Assembly: GCA_030765045.1 (NCBI GenBank) | Contig: CM060967.1 | Coordinates: 122,238,912 to 122,302,911, forward strand | Origin: Tenodera sinensis | Lineage: Eukaryota; Arthropoda; Insecta; Mantodea; Mantidae | Length of the DNA: 64,000 nucleotides | Reading direction: 5' to 3' | Part shown: one piece after another, positions 45,501 through 59,400 of the stretch | How the letters are laid out: the number at the start of each line of letters is the position of its first letter | How positions within the stretch are numbered: position 1 is the first letter of the stretch | Translations under genes and position numbers: made by a program | Notes under the pieces: model-generated | Told to the model about the DNA's origin: nothing | Database searches by the model: none | Seen by the model: only the letters and a program-made list of their open reading frames with translations

Positions 45501-48500
45501 AGTGTTTAGATCATAAATATTTACCTTGATGAACTGTCTTTTCTGACAGCAGTGGAAAAGATCTGAATTCCAGTATTTGACTGTGTTGTATTTTGCGTTC
45601 CAAATCTGAATTAGTACTAATATTGCCTATAGCAGAATTTCTGTAAGCCCTCAGATGATTTATACCAAACCACAGTAGACTTTATGGTACGTATAGGTAT
45701 AATGGCACAAGCAATTTATTTGATTCTATTGCCTGAGGTAATCACATCCCACACTTCAGTACTGCACCCTACTCATGAAGTCTGTAGTTTGTAGAGGTGG
45801 GCAATGCAGTGGCCAGGTGGTAAGCCTTGGCACATCAGGGCTGTTGCACTAAGGGTTATTGTTTGGGGGTAAACTGAAAATCCTCTTATGAGAACCAAGT
45901 GGAAATTTAATCCTCTACCAGCCAACTGGTGGGGTAGTTTTAGGGACAGTGTAGAGCAAATGATTAAAGGGAAATGAAACACAAAAATCATGTTTCATCC
46001 TAAATGAAGGATATGGCTTTTAAACTGCAGTGGTGAAATTGTTTTCTTGCTGTGTGATACCTTTATCACTGTGCAAGCAAAATAATAAACATGCCATACA
46101 TCATCAGGGCACAAATGGAGCTAATTAATCAGAGAAGACAAGCAAGAAATGAAGGTAAGAGATTATACATTAAAAACATCGAAGAAGTAGAGAGGAAGAA
46201 TGGACCAAGCGATGGGCAGAGACAGGGTCAACAGTCATTGCACCAAGAAAAACAAGGAAACAACCAAGCATCAACAAGAAATATCACAGAACAGACAACT
46301 ATTTAGCAACTTGCAACACGTGTGGTTTTAGTGACAAGTGCATCAAAGTCAAGGTCAAAGGTGAGCAAAATGCAAGGTGACAAAATGGTAGGTCTGCAAG
46401 GTGGCAGACAAAACAGGGAAAAGAGCCAAGGTGGGGGATGACAACACTGGACAGTAGGGAGCACAGAGAAGAAGTTATATCAGTGAGGCTGAGGGGGGAA
46501 AGGGAGAACTAGGCAGGAGAAAAAGAAAGAAAGGGATATTTCGCAGAGAGTAACAGGGTTTAAAAAATGGTTGGATAATCCATAAATAATTAGAGGGTTT
46601 TTATACACGGTAAAAGTGAGGTTATAGTGGAGTACTGAAATGATAATTAATGAAGTGTGTAATGTAAACTGATGAATAAAAGTTATGAGTGAAGCTGATT
46701 AGAAAAGTTGAGAAAAAGGGAAAGGAATAGCGGTGGGAGATGAAAGAAAAACAGAAATAAAAATTTTAGGGTGGGAGCAGAATAAGATTAGTGAAAAGGT
46801 AAACATGTGTAAATTGGAGAAATGGGAAAGGGTTACCATACACAATATAACCAGGGTCTTCAGCTGTATGGGACCCTAGGATCAATTCTAAGTACTCCAA
46901 ATAGAGGCAAGTTGTAAGATGTGTAATGTTTATGTAAACAAATGAAGTTAATAAATTTATTCATTCATACATCATCAACTCCATCCGCGTGCTGCAGGCA
47001 TGTGGAATTTCACAACTTGGGTACTGTTGCTTGTCCTCTAATATGTTCTGATAAATTATTCTTTTGGTATTTAAATTCAAGAGTAATGTACTTTATTGTG
47101 GTGTTTTGGTGATGGTGTTACTGAGTTTGTATTATACAAACAATTTAATATTGTGAAAAATAAAATGCCTAGTGTTGTGCACATGGCTACAATGTGAGAA
47201 GCAAAACACCAAGGGAATTCATTTTTATTTGTTTCCAAACAGAGACAAATTACCCAAAATATACAGGATATGGGTAGAATTTTGCAAAGAAAATTTTTTT
47301 CCTGGTTCCAGTACTTGTTTATGTTCCCTCCATTTTAAGGATACAGATTACAAACAGACACAGTTATTTAAAAAGCAGCTTATGGCGGACCAAAATTTCA
47401 CAGGGCCTCTATTAAAATCTGGAACTATTCCTGCTATAAGGAAGAATTAAGATACTTTCCAGATATCAAGTTCTAGTACAACAATTGATAATTCACACTC
47501 TTCATGCAAGAGCAAATGACAAAGAACAAACGATATAAGCCAGAAATCGTAGACACATCGTTTCTGAGTTATGTCAACATGTTAACTTGCAACAACACTG
47601 ACAATGAAGGCGATGATAAAAGTAGTAAAAGATAATTTAGAATAGAAGGTGATGGAAGCATTAAAATGTTTATGAAGAAGGTTCTTACCATCTGTCTCCA
47701 CAGAGCTGGTCTCAACAGTAACACGGATAATATAAAAATCATGCTGAGGCTTAACACTAGGGGAATGGCCGGGTACAGTTAATGTGCGACTCGTCATGCT
47801 ACTGCTGTTTGCTCCTGATGTGTTGGTGTTGTTGCTGCTCATTGAAGCATCCAGCGAGGGAAGTGAGGAACTGCTTGAAGAAGACGACATCTGTGATGGT
47901 GACGTCTGAAAATAGAACAAGGTTTTCATGCATTAATGTTCTGAATTATCTTGAAGTGCTTCCAGAAATGATTATATGTTTAAAAAAAATACAGTGAAAC
48001 TTTGAATGCGATTGTACTTGCACTGAAGTTTTAACAACCATTTATGTAAGATATACAAGGATACTTCAAAAAGTAAGTTACACATGTCCCATGCTAAGAC
48101 TATTGCACAATGAGAATGATACTATGTTAGAGTAAAGTTCATATTTTGGAATTCCTGTAAACAGAATTCTGTTATGGTACTGATAACAGGTTCATCACAG
48201 TTGTGAGCAAAGTACATGGTATGGCATGATTCTTATGGACAAAATGTCAAAATTGTTCAAAGATTCACTGTAAAATCTCGGGCACAAAGGCCAATTGCTA
48301 TGTTGTGTCTAGACATAGTGAAATACAGCAAAGGCATTGTTCTCCTGCATAGCAATGCAACACCCCACATGGTGTGCATAACACAAGCTTTGTTTCAATG
48401 TTTCCAATGGGAGATATGGAAGCATCTGGTACACAGTTCAGATCTTGCACAGTGTGATTTCTATCTGTTCAGCAAGCTGAAAGAACATTTGGGGGAAATA

Positions 48501-51500
48501 GATTTGTCAACGATTAAAAAGTTCGCACAGTGGTCCTCAAATGCCTCCATGACCAAGGAGCAAATTTCTATCGCGGAGGAAGTGAACAACTGGTAGAACG
48601 TGCAGACCATTGTTTAGAGACACTTAGTGACTAGGTTGAAAGGTAGTGCCCTGTATCTGTGCCATTTTGCAGTGTAGTACAGCATTCAATAAAAGTTAAT
48701 GGGCCTGACATAACCACGTGTTACTTTCTTTTTGAAGTTTCCTAATAACTTGGCACAATTATGGAAGGACAAAGGAACTATCACAGAAATTGCCATTATT
48801 ATAATACGTAAGTTGAAAATGCAGCAAAATGTACATTTAAACTTTTTTACTTTCTCTACTACATATAGTAAAGTGGAGGAAGTATTGTAATCCACCGAAG
48901 AAAATCTATGTCAAGATTTCACCAGAAATATATGCTTTGAGGCCCCCTGAATCCAAAAAAAGCATTTTTAGAAAAAGGTCTGTCTGTCTATTTGTCTGCG
49001 TGTCTGTGTGTCTGTGGACAGCATAACTCAAAAACGAGAAGTTGGTTAAAAATCAAAGTTGGTATTAAGTTTAAAGTCTTTCAAGGATGCGACATGAAGA
49101 TTTTGAAGAAAACTGCTCCAGCCTAAACAACCCTTTACATGGAAAATTTTTCGAAAATTTTGATTTTCTTGCAAATGGCTCCAACGATTTTGATTAAAAT
49201 GCCATATGTTTGAGATATTTTTATGACAAATATAATGTGTATCTTGAATTTTCTGGCTATAGCCCATTAAGTCCTATTTACTCTGGATGACTTTTGCATA
49301 ACTGGTAAACCATAAGAGATAGAGCAAATCTTACTGTACAAAAAATTTAGATCTTGCTAAAACACACAATTTATGTCTAAATAAATTTTTTGTGGGGTGA
49401 ACCATTTCGAGGTATTGCTTGTTATTTGTGTAAGTTTTGAAGAACTTATACTTCTGTCAAATGGAACGTCGTTCTTCATTTTTTTTATATTGTAACTGTG
49501 CAAATTTGAAAGCTTTAAAAGATTTGACTATTGCTCAAAGCCTACTGTAATCACAGCACCTACAAGGAAATAAGCAATAAGATAATCTCTGCAAATGTTT
49601 ATCTGTACTAACGTGAAGATATAGGAATAAGAGTTTGTAAGAATAGTTAGTACAAGAGTGGCGAAAGTCATGTGAGTGCAACACATCAGATTTTTTATTT
49701 ACAGACTTTTATTTTAAATTATTCCTTCATAATAATTCTAGGTAATCATACTTTTACTTTTTCTACGAGGGGCATCTCAAAAGTAACTTGCACTATTTTT
49801 TTTAAAAAATAACAAAAGTTTAAATATTTTAAAAAGGGTATATTTTGAAAGCTACATTCAGTACCTATCTTTCCACATAATTTCCTTGAACCTAAATACA
49901 TTTTTGATACCGTGGTAACAGTTTTTTTAACCCAATGTCAAACCACTCTCCCGCCAAACTAGATAGCCGTCTTTCCACTTCTTGTTTCAGTTCCTCGTCA
50001 TTTACGAAGCACCTTCCTCCAAGATGTTGCTGCAGCTCCGGAAAAAGGTGGTAATCACTCGGTGCAAGGTCAGGTGCACTAGATGGATGACACCAAAAAC
50101 ATCCCATCGAAACTGCTCAAAAGAGCTTGAGTTTCACGAGCAGCGTGCGGGCGAGTGTTATCGTGGACCAGAAAAACTGTTTTGCTCAAATTTCCCTTCC
50201 TTTTGTTTTGTATGGCTCTTTTGAGTTTTCTCAGCACCTCACAATAGCGAGCAGCTGTCATCGTGGTCCCATGGAGCAGGTAATCGATTAACAGTACTCC
50301 TTTCGAATCCCAGAATACCATTGTGATGACCTTGACAGCCGATGCAACAACTTTTGCCTTTTTTTGGAGTTGCCTCATCCATTCGTTTCCACAACTTGCA
50401 CACACTTTCGATAGACACAGATCCTTAGAAATAATCCTGTGAAGCAATGCACGGCTTATTTCAATATACGGAGGAAGTTGAAACAAACCTGCATCAAGTG
50501 TAAGGCACTGATCGGTGTTCACGACTGCTCGAACCTCATCAACAATATCCGGAGCGAGGGAAGTGGAAGGTTGGCCCCTTCATTGCTCACTGTGTAATGT
50601 TATTCTCCCTTCAATGTACGACTTGGCAGAAACCAGTAAAAATGTAGCACGTTCAGCTGATATTGCAGTGCTGGAAACACTGATGCTGCACTAGAGCCAC
50701 CCACTGAATGTAATCCCACCTCTATCCTAGTTCACTACAGTGAAATTTTCCTTTAAAAAACATGTTAAAGTTGTATTCCATGATAAATGTGTTAAGTAGC
50801 ATTTTGATGATATACATCAGTCATGTCAACGTTGGTGCTACGAAGTTGGCTTGAATACAGTGGGAGCTTACTGAAGACTTTACTTCTCCATTTTCTCCTT
50901 TCCATGTGAATCTGCTAACTCTTTAAAATTGGGATGTAAGTTATTTGCAAGGCATATACCTAAACTGTTATTATCGCTGATCCAAAATCTATGCTGATTT
51001 TTCAGCAACTTCATTATGGAAAATGCCTCTCGCACTGTAACTGCTGCTGAACATATCTATTATTTTTGCAGCATTGTAATAAGATTTGGAAAGTGTGAAT
51101 CATGAAGGCCTATGTAGAATTCTACAGCACTAAGTGTGTTGCATTTCTCAGTTAGTCAATGGTCACATCTCAACTCGATTAGCTCCATTGGAATTGCTGC
51201 ATCTTCAATCTCATTAACTTTTGCTGAAAGGGGCATGTCAAAAATACAAAACTAATTATTGTATATCGGCATGACGAGTGTCAAATGAATTCTGCTCTTC
51301 CAAAGCTGAATAAGAATATTTAATATTGGAAATAGAAGATGTTTTGAGAGAGACATGGCTACATATACCTGAGTTTGGTATGGCAATTACCCCTAGCCAC
51401 AGTGCCCCTCGCGGGGTCGAGGTAGTTTGTAGTACAGTAACTTGGCACGCTGAAGGTCGAAGAGTGTGCTACCATCGCATTTGGAGCGCTCTTGCCACCA

Positions 51501-52709
51501 GTAGTGTCTATTGACATGACTGATACACACTACATAGACTGAGTTTCTTGATCCTTTGTGGAAACTATAGAAACCCAAAGTCTGCTGCATATTTTCAAAT
51601 GTAAAATGAATATAATTTCACTTCACTGTGCACTACTTTCAGTTTTAATTCTTATGCAGAATAGTATATTGTTAATTTTACCTTCCTGTCTAATGAATTG
51701 TGAGGTGAAGAAGGAAGGCTATCCAGATCATAGTAGAATTGACTGCTAGAACTGCTGGAGGTGCTTGCAATAGAGTCATTTTTCCTATGCCCGAGTCTGA
51801 AAACCAAAACAGAAGAACAATATGACAATTGAACCACATTCACTATGTAGCAGACATGCATGCATGAACTCTATTTCTATTACACACATACATCCACGAG
51901 TTACACAACTTACCCTGCTCTCCTTTTGTGCCTTAGTTCTCTTGTAGTACCCATACTACTTTGACCTGGCGCTGGTGCCTCAATCTGGCAAGATAGTTCA
52001 TATGCCTCTCTATCATCTAATACTAATATTGAATCGAACCAGCGATCAAATGAAGGGTCTTCTGGCAAGTTATATGCATTGGCTGCTCCTTGTAAAAGCT
52101 TGATCTGAAACCAAAACAGTAAATTGTTACTGCATACACTCACATACTTGCAATGCTAACAAGACAAGTTAATTTTTTCCATTACTTTATAAGGATAAGA
52201 TAGTGGTGTTTTTTTCTTCATGTTCAGAAGGTGGGATGAACTGTAATTTTGAAAACTTTATTCAGATACTGCAAGTAAACAATGCTAAAGATATATGTCC
52301 TGAGTAGTATTTACTCATTTCAATCATTTACAGAGTTAACATTTCCTGTGCTGAATCACACTTAAAAAATACAATGCTACAATCAAGATTTATACTTCTA
52401 ACTTTTCACCAAAACAACTCTCAGAACCACCCACTATACCAGCTTATTGGTCCAAGCTGAACCAATCAGCTTGCAATGCCAAAGGTACCTGTGTATAAAT
52501 ACTGCTACATCAGCAGCTATCGCTACAGTTGCTGTCGAGAGACTGAGCAGATCTATCAGAGACTCACAGAAGATGTCTGCCTTAGCTGCAAATAAAACAT
52601 GTGGGAAGAATCCCCACTGGACTATGGTCTTACAGCCCAGAAGATATTTTTAATAATCAGACATTGGCCATGAAAGCCTATGCACTTTAATATGAGTTTG
52701 TTATTGTGT

Positions 52710-52768
<59 letters not shown>

Positions 52769-53355
52769 TTAGAATATTGTATTTCTTGGTAAATAAACAT
52801 ATGTCTTTCTGGTTTATTTCTAATTTATATTTTGTTTAAGCCTTGATAATATCAAATTTTATGTTGTATTTACATTAATAAAACAGAGGTGTAAATCTGG
52901 TCACTATACAAACCCTTCTTCAGATAAGTAGAAAAAAAAAAAATAAATAAATAAATAAATAAATGAGTGAGTGAGTGAGTGAGTGAGTGAGTGAGTGAGT
53001 GAGTGAGTGAGTGAGTGAGTGAGTGAGTGAGTGAGTGAGTGAGTGAGTGAGTGAGTGAGTGAGTGAGTGAGTGAGTGAGTGAGTGAGTGAGTGAGTGAGT
53101 GAGTGAGTGAGTGAGTGAGTGAGTGAGTGAGTGAGTGAGTGAGTGAGTGAGTGAGTGAGTGAGTGAGTGAGTGAGTGAGTGAGTGAGTGAGTGAGTGAGT
53201 GAGTGAGTGAGTGAGTGAGTGAGTGAGTGAGTGAATGAGTGAATGAGTGAATGAATGAATGAATGAATGAATGAATGAATGAATGAATGAATGAATGAAT
53301 GAATGAATGAATGAATGAATGAATGAATGAATGAATGAATGAATGAATGAATGAA

Positions 53356-53426
<71 letters not shown>

Positions 53427-56400
53427 ATCAGAAACTTGTACTCAACTCGAGCATATAATAGCTTCATCAGAATAGGTGCTTGACAGATAATATTGTATTA
53501 CTACATTAACTCATAAGAAGTCCACTTGAAGACCTGTGAAGCATTAAGATCAGAAGAAACTACAGTTCAAAAGTATTGGAAAGCACGAATGCTAATGGCT
53601 TCATTGCCAGATGCAAGGCACTAGAAAACAACAACAACATTAACTCATAATTAAGTGCTCTCTCTATTTACCTGGGCAAGAACTTCAAACTCTTTGCGTC
53701 TCTTATCAAAGTTAATGAGACCATCAAACACAGTATCAGGAATTGCTGTATCAATCATGGTAAGATCTGTGAGAAATGTTCCCAAATATGGAATGGTACC
53801 GTGGCTAATATTCTGAAAGAGAGAAAAAGTCAATATAAATACAAATGTATATAAAAAAATTGCTTCAAATGATATACCAAAATTTAGAAATGTGTGACCA
53901 TAAGACCATAATAAGCCTGTGCATCAGTATAGCATAAAAACCAATTAATAAAGCATAACATGATATTCTTATGTAAACATATGAATAAATTAGACTTAAC
54001 TAGAGCCTTAAGATTGTATAGTATTAAAGAAGATGCATATTAATTTAAAAAGATGAGAAGACTCATGAATCGACATTTATAAGAGTAGTGGAGAGATCAT
54101 GAAAGATTCTTTAATACAATACCATAGTTTCCATTAATGCACTAAAGAAGGTTTTCCTATAATATAAGTGAAGCCACTAAACAAAATGCAAAATAGATGT
54201 TTCAAGTTTAATATTGCAACAAAAATTTTAACAGTTTGAATATTCTGACATTAAAAAAAAAGTCCCAGTGCAACAGCACATGAAGGGCCAAGGTTTACCA
54301 CCCAGCTGCTGCGTCCCCCACCTCTGCCCACTATAGGCATCGTGAGTAGGGTGCAGTACTGGAGGCTGGGTCACAGTCAGCTATGAGGCCTTCCAACCTG
54401 GATTTTGGCATTGTCTTTATCTAAAATATGCCTGATAGGTAGAAAGTGATATAAAGAGAATAATAAAACACATGCAACTTTGGGAAAAGAACCCCATTAC
54501 CAGTGCTGTTTTTCTGGGGGACTACAAAATTTATAAATCATAGAATTTCCTCATTGAAAAGTAGGAAATATGATTTCATAACTGCTGATTGGTTTTATTC
54601 ATATTTGTTAGGTTGCCTTCCATTTAAAGATTTATATTAGCATTACATAGAACCCATCGCAACTTGTTTGCAGGCATCAAAGATCCAAGATCACTTTAAA
54701 TAATATCAAAGGAATATGTTACACAATTCCACATAACAAACTGCCAAGATTGCCCAAAAATTTACATTGGCCAACATAAAAGGAACCTGGAAACAAGACT
54801 GAAGGAACACATCAGGAACATAAAACTTCAACAAATTGACAAATCAGCCATGGCCCATCATTTCTGGTCTCTCAACACAACACTCTCATCATTTCTCAAC
54901 ACAACATAAAACAGGATATCAAATCATTAAAACATGGAAACTACACAACTGAACTGATAGTTTGGGAAAAAATACACAAAGAAGAAACTTCATCTAACCA
55001 TGAATTTTTAAATATAACAAACAGAGGATATTCTGAAGCTTATATCCAGCAACCCAGATAGCAACACAATCACAACAGATTTTTCCTCTTCAAATGCCAG
55101 TAGAGAAACCATCAGTAATGAAGAAAATGGTTTTAAAGCATGTCCAGATAAAAAGTAAGCTAAGTGAAACTAAAAGTGTCTATGAGTCGACTCACATACT
55201 TCTACAAATCATGTTACACAATACTTGGATGTGTAAGACTTGTCAGATAGGAGCATTAGTGTGCAGTTACCAGATGATTAAGTAGATCATTAGCACAGGG
55301 CTGGATTGTGTAGGCCAGTTTATAGAATTCACCAAGTAGTTACGCTCACCAAGTAGTTAGATTCAAATAATTAATAAAGTAAAACCAGGTTGCCAGATGC
55401 ATTATCCCATGTAGACCAGAGAATCTAGCAGAATTCTGAGAATTTTAATGACAAAGTCAGTGTGAAAATCAAGAGACCTTTAACAGTGTAGAAATTATGT
55501 TGCAACATGCCATTGGTAGCCACGAGTGGAGAGTTGAAAGGCGTTAATGAGAAAGTAGAAGATCATAACTAGTTACATCAGTTTTTGCTTGAATACATCT
55601 CACATCTTCTGGGGTCATTGGAGCGTCTGGATACATTTCTCACTTATATATATATAACTAGTGAGTTATTACAGATTTTTATTGGTCAACAGCGTCTCGC
55701 TTATAATTACTTGAAACATTCATTAAAAAACTTCACAGCAAAAATCTATCATTCTTTCTAAAAGCCATGTCCACACTATCCTGCGATAAGAATCTCAGTG
55801 CTCAAGCTACAACCAGAAAAGGAATCAGCTGAGGACTTCAGACATTGTAAGGTAAAATCTTCAGCAGCATCCAAAATAATTCATCATTGCATCACCAACA
55901 CATGGCTTAGATAATCTGCATACAACTGTCACAGCAATGTGGAACGTAATCATGCTTTAAGCTGCATGTTGGTCTGGATGGCTCAGTTGGTTAGACGCTG
56001 GCCTACTGATCCCAAAGTCACAGGTTCAAATCTGGCCCAGTCCGATGGTTATTAAGTGTGCTTAAAAAGGACAGCTCCATGTCAGCAGATTTACTGGCAT
56101 GTGAAAGAATTCCTGGGGGAAAAAATTCCGGCACACCAGCGACACTGATGTGATCCTGGCAATTAACAGTGTCGTTAAACAACAAAATAATTTTTTTAAA
56201 TTCAAGCTGCATCATCATCATAGGACATTTACATGCTTCAAACTGGTATGAACAGACAGCCTCCAAATTTTTTGTATCAGTATATTCTAGCAGGTGGTGC
56301 TTCTGAAGCCATTAGTGTCACACTGAAGGCCAAACCATTTACTCATTAGAAATTACTATATGATGCTCCCAATATATATTTATTCAAAATTATAAAAGCA

Positions 56401-59400
56401 ATTGATAGTTGTCATTAATATGAATTTTCTTAACACATACACATCCACATTAATCTTACTTTCATTATTGCTGAATATAACAAATGTCTTACCCCACTGT
56501 TATTCAACTGTCGCTGAAAGACCTTCTGAAGCTGCCGATCATTTTCTCCAACTGTGTCTGCAAATTTTGCTGTACCTTCACGCATCAGCAGTTCTCTTTG
56601 TGCCCATTGGTTGTTATCTTCACTGAATATCCTTGCAAGTTCCTCAAACAGTTCAACCTGCATCATATCAACAAATCACCTTTATATTTCCAAAAAATAA
56701 TTTAAGCATTTAAGAAATCTTTAGGAAACTTGTATTATTAAAGCAACAAAGGAAATAAAAATCATAACATAAGAAATACACAGAGAAAATCCTTCTTCTA
56801 AATTAACTATCAGTTATTACAGTAGTAATGAGGTTATGCATATGAACTACACTGTGTAGTATAGAGGTGACCTTTTTGGCCTTTTAGACTTGCACGCCTA
56901 ATGCATGTAGGTGAGTTTTGTTACTGGATTTCCCACTATGAGTATGAATTTTGTCATTAAGGCCATATGTATTAATATTATTGTTCATGAAACACACAGT
57001 TTCAAATATGTGTTTGAGCATGGTAAAGTGAGAGCTTTTTTTGTCTGCAGAAGAGATGGAAAGACTTACTGTGAAAAACAGAACACACAATATGTCTAAT
57101 CATTTTTTTTTAAAGAGCAATACAATGGGCTTACATATCTAAAATTTTAAAGACAACAAAGATATGTGTGAAAAAGCATTATTTTGAATTTGGTCCTGTT
57201 TTCAAGAAATCAGTTAATTTGGCTTGTTTCACTTTTCTTGCATTAGGTACACACACTTCATTTTGCAAATTTGTTCATGAACTTGGAGTTTTTCACTATA
57301 ACTATTTGCAATGATATAATACCTATGCACATTTATTGCACTTAACACTTCACTTGCTTTAGGTACTTTAAGATTTGGGTTGTCATCCCCATTACTGTCA
57401 GTGTCACTTGAATCTGGTCTGCTTTCTTCATCACCTCCACACATCAGCAATAATCTCCTCATCCTGTGCAGGGTAGGCCAAAAGTCGCGATCAGATATTT
57501 TCTTAGTTTGAATAGCAATAACAAACTTTCACAAGTGACATATAAACATTATTTATTTATTGCTGCACTAATAAGGAATGGAAATATGAAAAGATAAACA
57601 TAGCTGGACCAGTCAGCGTGGTGGGCCTTGAGGTGATATTTCTATGTAAGTTCCCTAAATAACCTAATACAAAATTATAGAGGTGGCAGAAAGGCCTCCT
57701 AAACTTAAGAATTGTAAATATAGTTGGTAAGTGAAGATTCAATTGTCTTCTTTCCATGGCTTGGGTAGACATCACATCGAAAAACACAAAGTCCGCAGAA
57801 ATTCAGTAGTTTGTCTGTATAAGGTGTTTTTCAGACAAACATTTATGGTAGTGGAAGAATGCAAAATAACGACGTACAGAATAAGTGTATACTCTTCAAA
57901 GCAGCACAAAATAGAGAGAAGAATATGAACTAATGAAAATCTATAGTCCGTGTTTGTGGAATTGTGGACCCCGTAGCATGATTCAAAAAGATGCCAAGCT
58001 ATGAAATTGTGTAATTTTGTGTTTATACATTGAATTTGTGTATTTATAGATTCAAATAAAAACAAACACTTTAATGTGGACCAATAGAAGTAATTAATTT
58101 AATTATTCGTTGACTCGTACCACGCCTGAGATACTAATAGTGGACGAAAAGAGTTATTCAGCCTCACCGCTGATCCAGCTCAGCTAAAACGAATCACGCC
58201 ATCTCATACCACATCATAGATGGTACACCCAGCTCTTTATAAAACATTACAGCTTATGGACAATAACCCTTACTTTTCATTCAAAGCTCTTGGGATCTAC
58301 GTTTCCGCCGATCGTTTCCTTGTTGATTTCTTCAGTGAATGCTCCAATTATTCAGACAGAAGATTACTAACATCATCACCACAATATTTTTTAGGTCTTC
58401 CACTGCATTTTGCATCCAACACAGAGCCTGGTGAGAAAGACTTCTTTTCCAGTTTTCGGAGATTGGCTTCACTGGGAGCTACTTTATTAAAATGAAGAAA
58501 GAAGTTTTCTCTGATTTCTTTGTGCATTTCACCAGTTCGTTCTTTTTCATGAGCCCACACACCAACAATGAGACATTCCTCAATTGTATATTTGCCTATA
58601 TCAGCCATTGCTTACAACAGAAACAGCGTTTCACATTGACAAAATCAATTAATAACCTCAGAAAAATCTGACTTGCCGCTATAACATAAGATTGCCCTCA
58701 CTCTATCAGAAAATTTATAAACTGATGCAACAAAAAGCATATGAAGGGGAAAAACATCCCTCTCAACCTATGAATAGTTTTTAATTAGTTTTCGGTTTTG
58801 GAAAGTCAGTTATTTCAATATAAACATTACCTGATCACAACTTTTAGCCCACCCTGTAATTCCCCACACAGTAAATACCAGAAATAGAATATTTTTTATC
58901 TTTACTTCTTGTATGTTGCTAGCACATCTTCATGCCAAAAGCCATTGACTCTACCAGTAAACATCTTTGTCCTTTATTTACATGGCCAAATGCTGTCCAT
59001 TGAGCTTGTGTCTTTATCAACAGAAATAAGGAAAATACATCTCAAATTGCTTTTAAGATAGTATATGGTATATGCTCATAGTTACGTAAAACTCAGTTGT
59101 ATTTCACTGAAATTTAATATGTATAACAGCGAATTGCGTATAAATAGGGTTCTATTAATCCATTTCTAAATTACATTTTGCTGGGACCTACAAAAATTTA
59201 CATATAAATATGAATTACCCACAATTGGATTGCATATAAAACAGGTTCAACTGTATTTGATATGCTGTAAGCGACATAAACCAGAGCAGATTAAAATGCA
59301 AATACATACCTTCTCTCTAGGTAGTGCTTGCCATGTTTTCTGTAACCTGTACACTGGATTGGATTGTAGGCCTGATATAATGGCTTTCAGAGATGAAAAG

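Noticed and set aside
46091..46306. 71-codon Gln/Asn-rich ORF in the exon 8-9 intron
   Set aside because: Compositional only; no motif, no splice context, and opposite strand to the gene.
52904..53467. 187-codon open frame (THSL / IHSF / IYLF repeats)
   Set aside because: Encoded entirely by the tetranucleotide array; no start context, splice support or non-repeat sequence.
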